Part shown: piece after piece, positions 48,682 to 59,465 of the stretch
Numbering within the stretch: the first letter of the stretch is position 1
Layout: each line of letters opens with the position of its first letter
Origin: Entomortierella parvispora
Lineage: Eukaryota; Mortierellomycota; Mortierellomycetes; Mortierellales; Mortierellaceae
Assembly (NCBI GenBank): GCA_963573315.1
Contig: OY752148.1
Coordinates: 1,851,263 to 1,915,262 of the forward strand
Length of the DNA stretch: 64,000 nt
Direction: 5' to 3'
Program-made: the position numbers and the translations under genes
The notes under the pieces: model-generated
What the model was told of the DNA's origin: nothing
Databases searched by the model: none
Seen by the model: the letters and a program-made list of their open reading frames with translations, nothing else

Positions 48682-51600
48682 ATGGACAGGGACAGTCTCG
48701 GTACCAATGCTGGGAGTAGTTCCTCTCATGCAGCCACCAGTATTACACCCGTTGGGAGGAAAAAGATTGTTACAGGCGCCCAGGGAAAATACGAGTTGGA
48801 AGCGCAACCTTTCTCCAGTGGCAGCCATTCACTGGTTTTCAAAGCCAAGGAAACCACCACCGAGGTAATCAGCGCATGCAAGGTCATCAATCTTCGCAAG
48901 CCGTCCATTACTGATGAAGAGCGCGACAACATCGACAGAGAGGTTGCCATCTTGAGCTTAATGCAACATGTAAGTTCAGTTCATGAGGAAAGAGCCTCGT
49001 GCAAAAAGTCGCGTCTATTCCTCACACGATTTCCTTTTATTTCTCGTTCTTGTTTCGCCCTTCAGGAGAATATCGTCGCCTTTGTGGACCAATACCGTAC
49101 ACGGGACCAAATCTACATCTTTTCAGAGCTGGTCCAAGGAACTACGCTTGTAGAATACTACCAAAACAACAACAACTACCTGACCGAGTGTGATGCTCGA
49201 TCCATCTTTCGGCAAATCTGCCGCGCAGTCGAATACATTCACAAGCATGGGATCATTCATCGCGATATCAAATCAGAGGTAGGAGAGCACGCACAAAAAG
49301 ATCGACCAGAAAAGAAAAGGAACGACGGATTGGAAAAGAAAAAAAAAGAATGCAGGACAGGATGACTGACCTATTACTCTGCACCTCTTCAGAACGTCTT
49401 GATTGACGAAAATCTCAAAATCAAGCTAATTGATTTCGGTAATTCTTTCGCTTCGCAACGGTTGCACCATCAAGAGCAAAGGAGGCAAAAGAGTTTCTGA
49501 TTGACATGACCGTTCAACTTGTTTTCAGGTCTAGCACGACGTACAGACGGTCCCCATGTTCTCAAGGACGTTTGCGGGACATTATCATATATGGCACCAG
49601 AGATAAGGAAGGGCAGTGGATACGATCTCAATGTTGGTACGACACTGTGGAATGCTCATATTCATGTGCAACTCTTTTGATGCGAGAATTGTCAAAGATA
49701 ACAAACCAACTCTTACGCACATGGTCACAAATAGACATTTGGTCCCTTGGAGTTTTGCTCTTCCGAATGTAAGTGGATGAGTGGATGCTAAAATCGAGGA
49801 TTTCTTGTGGTCTTTCAGGGAGGAATATAGGAATACCTTACGAAACCAACATTGTTTATTATGATATAGGTTGGTTGGTGAATACCCATTTGATGATGAT
49901 TTATACGATAAACCCGACGAAAAGGAGACTGAAGGAGATCACACGCCGGACCAGGGTTCGGGGCCGAACTATCTCATGCGCGACTGGAGACCATTTGTAG
50001 ATAAACAATCAAAACGGAGCTCGGAAGGTATGCAGTTGATGTCCTTCGAGGGCGTCCTCGTTTTTGACACGACCAAGACTAATACTTTCTTCTTTTGGTT
50101 CTCTCTTTTAGTGAAGCACCTTCTAGAGTCAATGTTTGAAATTGATCCCTCGCGTCGTGCCCGGATAGATCAAATTTTAGCATCAGACTGGATGCAAATG
50201 ATAGACGAAATACTCTGCGTCTTTGACGTACGGGATTCTTGACACATGGGCAAATTTCTTTCAAACCCCTTCTACGAGTTCGTTCACCAACACTCTCTTT
50301 TCTGGTTATTCTCACTAGAAAATCGAACTTTCAGGATCAAATCGTATTTTGAAATCAAGCGAAGCATCTGGATCAAGCGAAAATATAGCACAGGTGCAGA
50401 AGAAACCCTGGGGAGAACTGACGATAATTCCAGGGGGTTTTCGTGATGCTCCTCGACGCATCGTATTGAAAAACTCTTCTTATATACTTGGACGTATACA
50501 GGAAGGTAAGCACATTTTTGCCTTGGTTATCTGACTTGTTTCATAGACTTTTATAATTAACTGCTTTGCTTTGATAGAGAACGTGGATATCTTGCTTGGT
50601 TCGAATCGAGCCATTAGTGTCAAGCATTGCATCATCAGGCGGGATGACAGCGGTGTTGTCATGATGGCTAATACCAGGTATGTCACCCTTCGAGATATGA
50701 ACTGGCCAAATATTTTTGTGCTCTATCAAATCGGACTGACCTTTTTTTGGTATATCTAGCCTCAATGGAACGTATATCAACAATTCGTACTTTGGAAAAA
50801 TGCGCTCGGGTCAGCTATTTAATGGGGACATATTAGGGATTGTTGTTTGCAAAGGTCATTTCCCGGTTTCACCAGGTAAAGACAAAGAATAACCTCTGGA
50901 TTGTTACTACAAGATACCCTCTAACTACCAACTTGAAAAAATAGATACAATCTTGGGATGCTCATATTGTCTGCAATACAAGGTGACATTGTTTGGTGCT
51001 GAAGACACGACAATTGAGCAGCTGGCATGCCGAATCTACACCGATCATTCGTACAGAGGATACAAGAAGCGACGTCCAGAGGATCGAATTCCTGACTATA
51101 ATATACCTATTTGGGGAACACTGGTGGGCCAAAAGGGCCTCACGGAAACCGAGGAACTACAGGGCGAAAGAGTGATAATAGGCAGAGACAAGAGCTGTGA
51201 TATCGTTCTCAACAATGACTATATCAGTCGCAGACGTAAGTCATCTTTTGCTTCCCTATTTTGTTGGGGTTTCTTTTTCTTTCTGTAATTGCTAAATATT
51301 GGACATGGATTGCTTTATTCGTCTTTCGTAGATTGTGTCATCGAATGGGTGGCCACAGAAAAGAAAGCATACCTCACTTGCCTAAGCCGTAATGGGACAC
51401 TGGTCAACGACGAGCCTTTTGAAGGAAGGCTTCAGCTTCGAGACGAGGATGTTATCAGGGTCATCAACACAGTGGAGGAGACTGGCAGGGAAAGAATTCG
51501 GCTGAGCTACAAGTTTTTGGTCCATGATAAGGAGACGATACCAGCGGAGAAACGCGCCAAGAGCGAGCCTGTGAATGTTCCAGGACCTATAGCATCGGAT

Positions 51601-51735
51601 GCTGCTAGCCCAACTGTCGAGGAGAGCAGTGAAGATGAATTAGACGAGATCTATGGGCAGTCTTTTCAACAAGCAGATGAGCAGGATGTTCTCCAAGGGC
51701 GGACGTACCAGCAAGAAGAAGAAGAAGAAGATTAA
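48682..51735 (+). CDS. Ser/Thr protein kinase with two C-terminal FHA domains
   Basis: Twelve exons (48682-48969, 49066-49278, 49393-49438, 49529-49636, 49735-49768, 49870-50027, 50112-50227, 50319-50505, 50578-50677, 50760-50875, 50945-51235, 51332-51735) join in frame into 686 residues. The kinase (about 35-320) has an unusual loop FSSGSHSLVFKA, the ATP lysine in SACKVINL, catalytic HRDIKSEN (161-168), DFG (181-183), MAPE (204-207) and DIWSLGVLL. FHA 1 (about 350-440) has YILGRIQ, ISVKHC and LNGTYIN; FHA 2 (about 525-605) has VIIGRDKSCDIVL, ISRRHC and RNGTLVND. Both keep the Arg and Ser-x-x-His residues used to bind phosphothreonine. The acidic tail contains SSEDELDEIYGQSFQQ. All catalytic residues are present. 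Rad53/Chk2-type kinases carry FHA N-terminally or on both sides, so this order is unusual. Confidence 0.85.
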
Positions 51736-52059
51736 AAGAGTTGGTTTCCCCCTCTATTGTGGAGGGACTAGACGAGACACTGTGTTCGAGGCGAAATTCC
51801 GGAGGTGGCATTCTATATCAAAAGAGAAAGCGACTACTATGGTGTCTGGGTTCGAAGAGCACGGGAAATAGATGCCGAGGCACGAGCAAGGGCGTGGGCA
51901 GTTGTTGGCTGTCCATGTTTCAAAAATTTACATTTTTGGGTCCGCATTTCATTCCCCTGTTCTCTCTTTCTTCTCCATTCTCCCATTTGCAGTCCATTGC
52001 GTCCCATTGCCAGCCTCCCCTGGACATTATCCTTTCATTGTGTTCTCGCACTCACGTCC
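51736..52059. other. Intergenic gap, kinase / acid phosphatase
   Basis: No gene seen. The last 120 bases are CT-rich, as in other leaders here. The acid phosphatase frame is open upstream to about 51805, but the CT-rich leader favours the ATG at 52060. Confidence 0.5.
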
Positions 52060-53798
52060 ATGCTGATTGAGCGACGATTCATAACCCCATTAGCGGTGCT
52101 GAGCATCACTTTTGGTGGCCTCTTCCTGACCTCGACCCGACTCCAGTCTCAACCTCTGGCGGGTGAAATCCCGGCCCATGTCCTGGACCTGGCCAACGGC
52201 GAGGATAGCACACTCGATCAGTACAACTACTGCCAAGCTAACAGACCCAATCTCAAAACATACCCTGCTCCCAAGGTATACAATTCATTTTGCAAATGGA
52301 TGTCTCGTCACATATTGGAGGTGTTTCCTTTGGGTATCTTGCAGCAGTACCCCTGATGTTAGTCCCTTTCGTTCCTTCTTACTTTGCTGTCATCATCGTC
52401 TAGGTCCATGAATCTACCTTGGTGCACTCTCAACTTTTTATCCGCCATGGCGATCGGTGAGTTGCTTTTTTGGACGAAAATGATGATCCTCTCCCTCTCC
52501 CTTTTCTTGAACTGTCGGTTGACAATTCAATGCTCTTTTTCCTTTTTGGGGGGAGGAATTCTCTTTTCATCTACTAGCACACCCATCACTGTACTGCCAT
52601 TGGATACGGAGCTGACTTGGGAATGCTCCAACACGAGCGCCTACTTTTTTACAGGGGTGGGAACTTCTGATACCGACAAGGCACCTTTTCAATTTACCAA
52701 CGCATTGGGGCGCCAAGTGATTTCGATTCCTCAAGGATCCCCGTTTGCTTCCAAAATGTGGAAGGGTAGTTGTATCCCAGGTCAATTGACCCCCCTTGGA
52801 GCTCATCAACATCGACTCTTGGGCGCTGCCCTGAGGCAACTTTATGTGGATGAATGGCGATTGTTGCCGTTAGAGTATAACCCTGAAATAGTCCACATTC
52901 GAAGCACGGGTAAGAAATATCCAACCTGGATATACATCATTTCGTCCTTCTTTTTAGTTTTTTTTTCTAATCAAGTTTCCACTCGTCCATAGATATTTGG
53001 AGGACAAAACAAAGTGCTGAACACTTTATGGCAGGACTCTATGGCAGTGACCCTAGCAGACGCGAGCCGCCACCTGTCTTGCAAATTCAGACATTACCAG
53101 TCGAAATTGATTACCTGACCATGAACGCAGGTGCCTGTCCTCGAATTGGTCAACTACGAACGGCAATGGAGAAAAAATCAAAAGTGTTGAAAGAGTTGGA
53201 GAGGAAGAATGTGGATTTTAACAAAGAGTTGATCAGGATCTTGGGACTACATCGCCCTTGGTCGGGATACATGGACACGATCATGCCCCGGATCTGTCAC
53301 GGGAAACCTTTGCAGTGCATCCAAGGAGACGAAGGACACCCGGAGTGCATCACCAGGAACGCCGTGGATCGAGTCTTGGACAATGTGGAAACCCTGACCG
53401 CAGAAATGAACAGGGATGCAGAGGGAGTCCATGAGGTCTTGAGATTGGGCATGGGTCCCCTCGCGGGGGATATCAAGGCGAATCTATTGGCAGCCAAGAC
53501 AGGTGGGAGTAAAGTCCGGTTCCATTTCTACTCGGGACATGATACCACCATCACACCCTTGTTGGGTATGCTGGACTCGACCGACATGCGGTGGCCGCCT
53601 TATGCTTCCAATCTGTTGATCGAACTTTGGTCGGGTCCAAAGAAGGCCGAGTATTTTGTCCGCGTCCTCTACAACCATGCCGTTTTGGAGACTCGGTCGG
53701 ATTGGTGTGATCTGGCCTGGTGTCCCCTCGAGACCTTTGTCGCTTACCTGGATCGGTTCATTGTCGAGGACTTGGCAACCGAGTGTCAAAGACAATGA
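52060..53798 (+). CDS. Histidine acid phosphatase, ACPL2/PXYLP1-like
   Basis: Four exons (52060-52275, 52404-52456, 52578-52909, 52993-53798) join in frame into 468 residues. Residues about 7-26 (ITPLAVLSITFGGLFLTST) form a signal anchor, so it is probably a Golgi/secretory type II membrane protein. The catalytic signature RHGDRTPIT (R86, H87) is built across the exon 2/3 junction. RSTDIWRTKQSAEHFMAGL supplies the second Arg, and GHDTTITPLLGML (about 381-393) the proton-donor His-Asp. Histidine phosphatases form a phospho-His intermediate on the first His. The sequence around YLTMNAGACPRI and WCPLETF resembles the ACPL2 branch, whose animal member removes phosphate from xylose in proteoglycan linkers. 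The fungal substrate is unknown. Confidence 0.88.
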
Positions 53799-53972
53799 AA
53801 ATACCCCCGCACCTTTCCTACTCTTTCTCTGTCTACCCCCAACATGGAAATCAAGTAAACGCTTGCTCTTTGTCTGTTTGCACTCCTGTCATTTTTTTAT
53901 TTCATGTTTGTACAGCAAAGGAGAGGAGAAAGAGAAATGAGGTTGGAGTTGATTTTTTTTTGGTTGGGTATT

Positions 53973-54883
53973 TTACAGAGCACCCTTGTAACCGCACTCG
54001 GCCAAGGAGGCCTTGAGGGCGTTCAAGGTAGCATCCACGTGGCCACGCTCAGGCTCGGTCACCGAGATACCCATGTGTCCAATACGGAAGTACTTGGGGG
54101 CAATCTCAACATGGAGACCACCCGCAGCAACGATGCCGTGGGCAGCCAACTTGGGCAACAAGTCTGTGGCGACAACACCCTCAGGGTAGTAGACAGCAGA
54201 CATGCCGTTGGCAGCATGCTCGAGCGAAGTGGGGACCAAAGTCAAACCAAGATCATGGATATACTTCTTGACCTTGGCAGAGGCCTCCTTGTGGACAGCG
54301 AAACGCTTCTCAATACCCTGGGCAACAATCTGCTTGAGTGAGACATGGAGAGCATAGATGTTCTGGACAGCGGGGGTGGCAAAGTAAGAAGGCTTACGGG
54401 CCTCGTAAGCGTTCATGATGGGCAACCAACGGGTCCAGTTGGCGTAATAGTTGGCAACAGGGGTCTTTCTGTTCTTGAAGACCTGGATGGCGCGCTCAGA
54501 GACACCCATGACACAAAGACCAGGGGGAGCTCCCAAAGCCTTCTGGGAGGCAGTGACGACGACATCAATGCCCCAAGCATCCATGCGGATCTCCTCTGAA
54601 CCGACCGAGCAAACACCATCGACAACGACGAGAGTCTCGGGGGACTCTTTATGGACGACATCAGCAATTCCCTGGATGTCGGAGAGAACTCCGGTGGAGG
54701 TGTCGACGTGGGTGATGGTAATGGCCTTGAACTTGTGAGTCTTCAACGCAGCAGAAACGGCAGACAACTTGGGGGACTCGCCAATGGGGACGCGGAGGTG
54801 AGTGACCTTGGCGCCGTAGGTCTCCAAGCTGTTTTAGTGAAAAAGGAAGAAATAGGAGTGAGTTTGACACTCGATCCGTGGGA

Positions 54884-54916
<33 letters not shown>

Positions 54917-55912
54917 GCGGGCAATTTCTTGGAGTGAAAATCTCGGGTGCTGTGCAACACAACATTTGGCTGCTCAAGTCTTTTGTTTTGAAGATCGAAG
55001 CATCTTGTCACTCCTGCTTTGAGAGAGAGTCTACACTGTCAATCGTCAATGGCTCCGTAAAGCTATGATCATGGTTTTCATGACAGATCCAGATCCCGCA
55101 GTAGCATTCTCCAGAGACCCAGGAGAATTAGAATTTTCGTTTTTTTTTGTCGTTCCGCTCCGAGAAACATGGGTACCCCGCGTCGATCTAGCAGAGATCC
55201 ACTTTTTCTTCGTTTGGTTCCTGTTGATCGTCAATCGACTTTTGTATTCGCTTGTCCTGCTGCCCCTGTCCTGATGGAGATGTATTGATGTGGCTACAGT
55301 ACTTACCACTCGCCGAAGCGGTCACCAAAGTATCCAGCGTTGCAGACAAGGACATGCTCGCCGGCCTCAATCAAGTTGCAGGCAGTCATGTCCCAGCCGA
55401 GGGTGCCGGATCCAGCAATGATGAAGGGCTGGCCAGAGGTGAACAAGATCTGACGCAACAACTCGATGGACTCGCCGAAAGCGGGGATAAAGTTGGGGGC
55501 GACGTGAGAGGTCGCGGGGGTGGCCATGGCCTGGAGAACATCCTCGTGGAACTCGATGGGACCTATTGGTTGGGAGGCGCGTGAAAAAAGTTAGCGTGGG
55601 ATTCTTTCTAAAATAGTAAGTAGATGCCGAGTAGGAAGTAGCCATGCAAGCAAGGAGACATGCAAGGGAGCAGAGAGAAAGAAATGAAGGGATGAAAAGA
55701 GAATGAGGAGAGGACATGTGCAGAGGGTGGAGCAATGACACATTACCAGGGATCATGCAAAGCTTGTGGGAGGACATTGTGGAATAGGAGGAGCGGATGA
55801 GGAAGGGGATGGAGCGAGAGGAGAAAGAAGCAAAAGAAGAAGCGGACAAAGAAATAGGCGTGCGAGGAAGGACCCGGCGGGCGACGTGGGAGAGGGGGCG
55901 GATCAGGGTCAT
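53973..55912 (-). CDS. AGX1: Alanine-glyoxylate / serine-pyruvate aminotransferase
   Basis: Three exons, 55747-55912, 55307-55562 and 53973-54828, join in frame. It is a PLP enzyme that converts glyoxylate plus alanine to glycine plus pyruvate. The motifs are PGNV-like MIPGPIEF, SGTLGWDMTACNL, VDGVCSVGSEEI and the PLP lysine in TASQKALGAPPG (K237 in the long form). There are two plausible starts: the ATG at 55777 gives a 380-residue cytosolic form (MSSHKLCMIPG). The ATG at 55912 adds 45 residues rich in Arg and Ser with no acidic residue (RPLSHVARRVLPR, SFASFSSRS), as in a mitochondrial leader. The C-terminus GYKGAL is not a standard PTS1. The 478-base second intron contains a run of about 27 T (plus strand). 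Confidence 0.9.
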
Positions 55913-56521
55913 CCTGGTCCTTTTTGTTCTTTTCGTGTGCGGGGACAACTTTCTCTTAAAGCGCGGTCCTCTTCTCCTTCCTTCCGTCCTTCTCTGCGTT
56001 GCCCATCGCGCCGCTGTTCTCAGTCATCCTCCCATCCTCCCATCCTATGTCACCTTCACTGTCCACCCGCCTCATTCTCGTCATCCTTGAAAACTAAAAA
56101 AAAAACCTAGAAACGAGTGACCGCAGGCTGGGTCCCTGACTCGCTCTCTTCCTATCTTGCCCGAACTTTTTTTTTTTCCCGTTGAATTCTACATTCAATC
56201 TTGACCACGGACAACGGAAACGCAGCGAACGCGGCCATCCTTGTCCGTGCTTTCCCATATCCTGCATCTATTTTTCTACTTCTCCCCCACCTTTTCGTCC
56301 TCCTCCACACCTCGTCCCTCCTTTTCTCTCCTTGACATTCCACCCAACCGACTCACAATTGAGAGAAGGAGAACCTGCTGCGCATGGAAGACACGGGGAA
56401 TCACGTGGATCCTATGCTCCCGGGCGGACGCGTAGTTTCCAGCTTTTTTTTTTCTTTTTTTTATTGTTCCTCTGTCCTGTCATGCAAGTCGGGATCCTCT
56501 CAAAAACATCCTTCCATTCGC
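55913..56521. other. Aminotransferase promoter and SOD-like gene 3' flank
   Basis: No gene seen. Both flanking genes are on the minus strand. The plus strand is CT-rich in 56260-56340, and poly-T runs lie near 56165 and 56445. Confidence 0.45.
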
Positions 56522-57474
56522 TTAGGCAAGGCGTCTCCTCGATCCGAGACCACGCAGTGCCAAACCAACTCGTAGATGAATGCCTCCTCCTTCTTCCCCT
56601 TGGTCCTCGTCCTCATCCTCGTCCTCCTTTGCCCGATGTGCTTTTGAGACAGTCTTCTTTGAATTAACGCTCTCAAATGCATCTTCGTGGCAGGTGGCAG
56701 TGACGAGGTTGGCGCACGCAATCCGGACACCGTTACTGTGGACCACGATCGATCGTCCCACAATGGTCGTGTCCTCTCCCGAGAACTGCAATTGATTGTC
56801 CACATACGTCAACACGTCTCCCAGATCTGCCAACTTTTCAGGGACCAAGTTGCCATGTTTTCCTTTTAATAGAGAAAAAGAAAACCACAGGTTAAGAACA
56901 TCATTCCAAGTCTTTCAAACAGACAACAGGGAGGAAAAAGAATATTGTGGGTCAGCGCCCTTTTCTTTTTTTTTTCCTTTACCAGAAAGATCTCCTTCTT
57001 GACACTCTTCTGGAGTTTCGGGGTCACATTGGTTGTCCATGCCCACGTTCGTCGGATCCAAATGTCCGCCAGTGGCCCCACAATCGTTGTTGGGTCCCAC
57101 GGGATCGACATGGATATGGTATTCGAATCCTGCTTCCGGTGCAGGCGACGGAAACTTTCGAGTGACGACCTTGACGGTGGCACCGACAGAACTGTTGGTC
57201 AAGGGTGCAAACGTGAACGTTGCCTGAACTCCACCTGTAGCAAGAGACAGAAAGCGTAAAAAAAATCAAGTCTGTGTCTGTTAAAAAAAAGGACAGTATC
57301 ACTGTCTGACAGAGGAATGGAGGGAGGCCATGGTGTTGAGTTTTTGCTATTTTTACCCATGTTAATGGTAGCCTCCTGAACCGTTACTGTCTGTGCTGCT
57401 TGACCTTGAACAAAAGCTGTTGCTGTCAAGAGTACCAGCCAGGAGACAACTGCAAAGTTGAAATTGAGGACCAT
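56522..57474 (-). CDS. Secreted Cu-only superoxide dismutase-like protein
   Basis: Three exons, 57357-57474, 56983-57234 and 56522-56862, join in frame into 236 residues. Residues 1-24 form a signal peptide (VVSWLVLLTATAFVQG). The SOD core has copper ligands HIH in FEYHIHVDP, a third His in GATGGHLDPT and the last in IVVHSNGVRIACANL. The zinc-ligand His of Cu/Zn SOD are absent: the loop reads CDPETPEECQEGDLSGKHGNL, as in fungal extracellular Cu-only SOD and SOD-like proteins, which also lack the electrostatic loop. A C-terminal extension of about 55 residues contains KEDEDEDEDQGEEGGG followed by a basic end (RGLGSRRRLA). It shows no GPI signal, so the protein is probably released. The likely role is extracellular superoxide or copper handling. 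TATATTTA at 57654-57661 (minus) is a possible promoter element. Confidence 0.85.
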
Positions 57475-57706
57475 TTTTTTTGTCCCTTGTTCGCTGCTGG
57501 CTTGTTGTTGGTCTTTTTTTGACAAGTAGTTGGATGGTGAGGCGTCCAAGAGAATCCGGAACCAAGGTACGAGATGAAATAAACAGGAAAAGGAGAGTCT
57601 TGGTCTGCCAAATGGGAAATAGCTGCTCTTCCTGAACGTGCTGCCAAGTGTAATAAATATAGCTTCGGAGTGGGGGTGTGATGATATCAATTGATGATGT
57701 CAGTTC

Positions 57707-57756
<50 letters not shown>

Positions 57757-58827
57757 AGAGCAAAGAGGTAGGTATATGAAGAGAGAAAAGTGGGAGGAAG
57801 GCGAAAGAACCACAGTTTAAAGATCAGGCAACTTTATCGGGGAATTCTTGTCCTCCCTGAAGCCATGATTTTCGAAAAGGGGAGGAATGATGGTCAAACG
57901 GTAATTTGGATTGTCGAACACCATCAAGGTGCGCGTCGCGGTCGGTGCGCATGCGTTTCGCGTGACGCCCAAACTAGAATTCTTTTTTTTTTTTTTTTTT
58001 TTTCTTCTCATTTGGTGGCAACGGGTTCTCAAGGAGTTGAACGCACGTTTCTCGTCCCTTGGAGACCATCAATTACTGTCATGGAGTGTGTTTAGTCTTG
58101 AGGATTGCCGATCTACTGAAGCCAAAGAGTCATAAACGCTTTGTGAAAAGAGAAAGGACGAGTCGTTTCAATTGCTGGGCGGCTCACAATCACCTACATA
58201 CATGACCTGCCACAGAACGGGGGATCAAGACTGCAGAGAGCTTTGGCCTGGGACTCGGACCGCGCAAAGATCCAAGGATAGAGCTATTGTCAAAAGTAAA
58301 GACAAAAAAAAAAGTTCACGGAGGTCTTTTGCGTCACGACCAGACATGTTTTGTCCTGCTCTCATCTTCTCCTCATACTCGCCTCCTTTTGTCAAGGATG
58401 TGCGGCTGTTAGTTTTGAAAGACCGTGTTCAAGTCCCCCCTGAAAGTTGCGTGTGGTGGTTCCAGCAAAAGTAGTGCCCCCCAAAAACCATACTAGAATA
58501 AACAACACTCTGTGTCTTCCACCATCCCGAACTGTAAACAAAACCAAGAAAGAATAGGGGTGTTACCGTTAATAGGATTGCATCATCTTGCCATCGTAGC
58601 CCACTCCGTTGGTACTCATTTCAGTAGTCTCTTTTCTTTTCTTTCTTTCTCAACTCTTTTGTTTCTTGTCAACTGCGTGTCAGTCTTTAATCTTTCTTCT
58701 TCTCCTCTCTCCTCCTCCGCCTCCTTCCCTCATTCTCTTTTAATCTATTCTCACCATACAGCTTTAATCTCTCTCTCTTTCTCCCACTCTTTCTCTCTCC
58801 CTGTCACTCGCCAAAAAACAGAAAAAA
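57475..58827. other. Divergent intergenic region with GACA microsatellite
   Basis: No gene recognised in 1.35 kb between divergent genes. It contains the microsatellite listed separately, a T run near 57984-58002, and a long CT-rich plus-strand leader (about 58620-58810) before the small secreted-protein gene. Confidence 0.5.
57707..57756. repeat. (GACA)n microsatellite, about 12 units
   Basis: An uninterrupted tetranucleotide run of GACA on the plus strand, about 230-280 bases upstream of the SOD-like start codon. Confidence 0.95.
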
Positions 58828-59208
58828 ATGGCTTCCAACCGCCGTCGGACAATCCTCTCGTCAATCACACTCTGGACCACTGCCATATTGCTACTGTCCT
58901 TACTCACGCACGACAGCACCCTGACGGTCTCTGCGGCCCCTCTTCAGAGTCCTGCAGTTGCCCCCATGGCCAAGATGTCCGCGAATTCCCCAGTGACTTC
59001 AGTCATTGGACCCTCCGCGATCAAAAAGAAACGCTTCGCCGGCAGTCCATTCCGTCCCTTGACTGAAGGCATCTCCTCAAATAGCGGCCTCAACAGCGGA
59101 AACCAACGACGAGACCGCCGTCGAAGGAAAAGGGCCAATGTTGGTAACGCTCCCAAGGGCAATGGTATCGCCAACCAGGGCCGGACGGATGGTCCTCTCG
59201 GCCGTTAG
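58828..59208 (+). CDS. Small secreted basic protein
   Basis: This intronless ORF encodes 126 residues from an ATG preceded by an A-rich context and a long CT-rich leader. Residues about 9-37 form a signal peptide or anchor (ILSSITLWTTAILLLSLL, with a possible cut after VSAAP). The mature part has no Cys, is rich in Ser, Pro, Asn and Gly, and carries a basic cluster (NQRRDRRRRKRANVGN) that offers sites for Kex2-type cutting (KKKR, KR). The remainder after such a cut would be a short Gly/Asn-rich peptide. This could suit a processed secreted peptide, but nothing proves it. No family recognised. Confidence 0.6.
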   Translation: MASNRRRTILSSITLWTTAILLLSLLTHDSTLTVSAAPLQSPAVAPMAKMSANSPVTSVIGPSAIKKKRFAGSPFRPLTEGISSNSGLNSGNQRRDRRRRKRANVGNAPKGNGIANQGRTDGPLGR

Positions 59209-59465
59209 GGTTACCCCTGATTTTTTTAAAAGGTCCCTATCTCCTCCACTCCAAGACTCTTCTTGGAAGAAAAAAAAAACACATTCAAAACTTTTTGCAT
59301 CCCCCCCTCCTTCCTCTTTCATGCTCTCTCCTTTTTCCTCTCAAGAGTTACAAAGCAATAGTAAAGAACAGAGCACGGCATTCGTCATATACGAATAGAC
59401 TATAAGTAAATGTGCATTTTTGCAAAAGAAGAACCAGTATATAATTATAGATGTGTTGTTATTCT

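Noticed and set aside
53904-54341. Plus-strand frame across the aminotransferase 3' exon
   Set aside because: Shadow of the conserved minus-strand exon.
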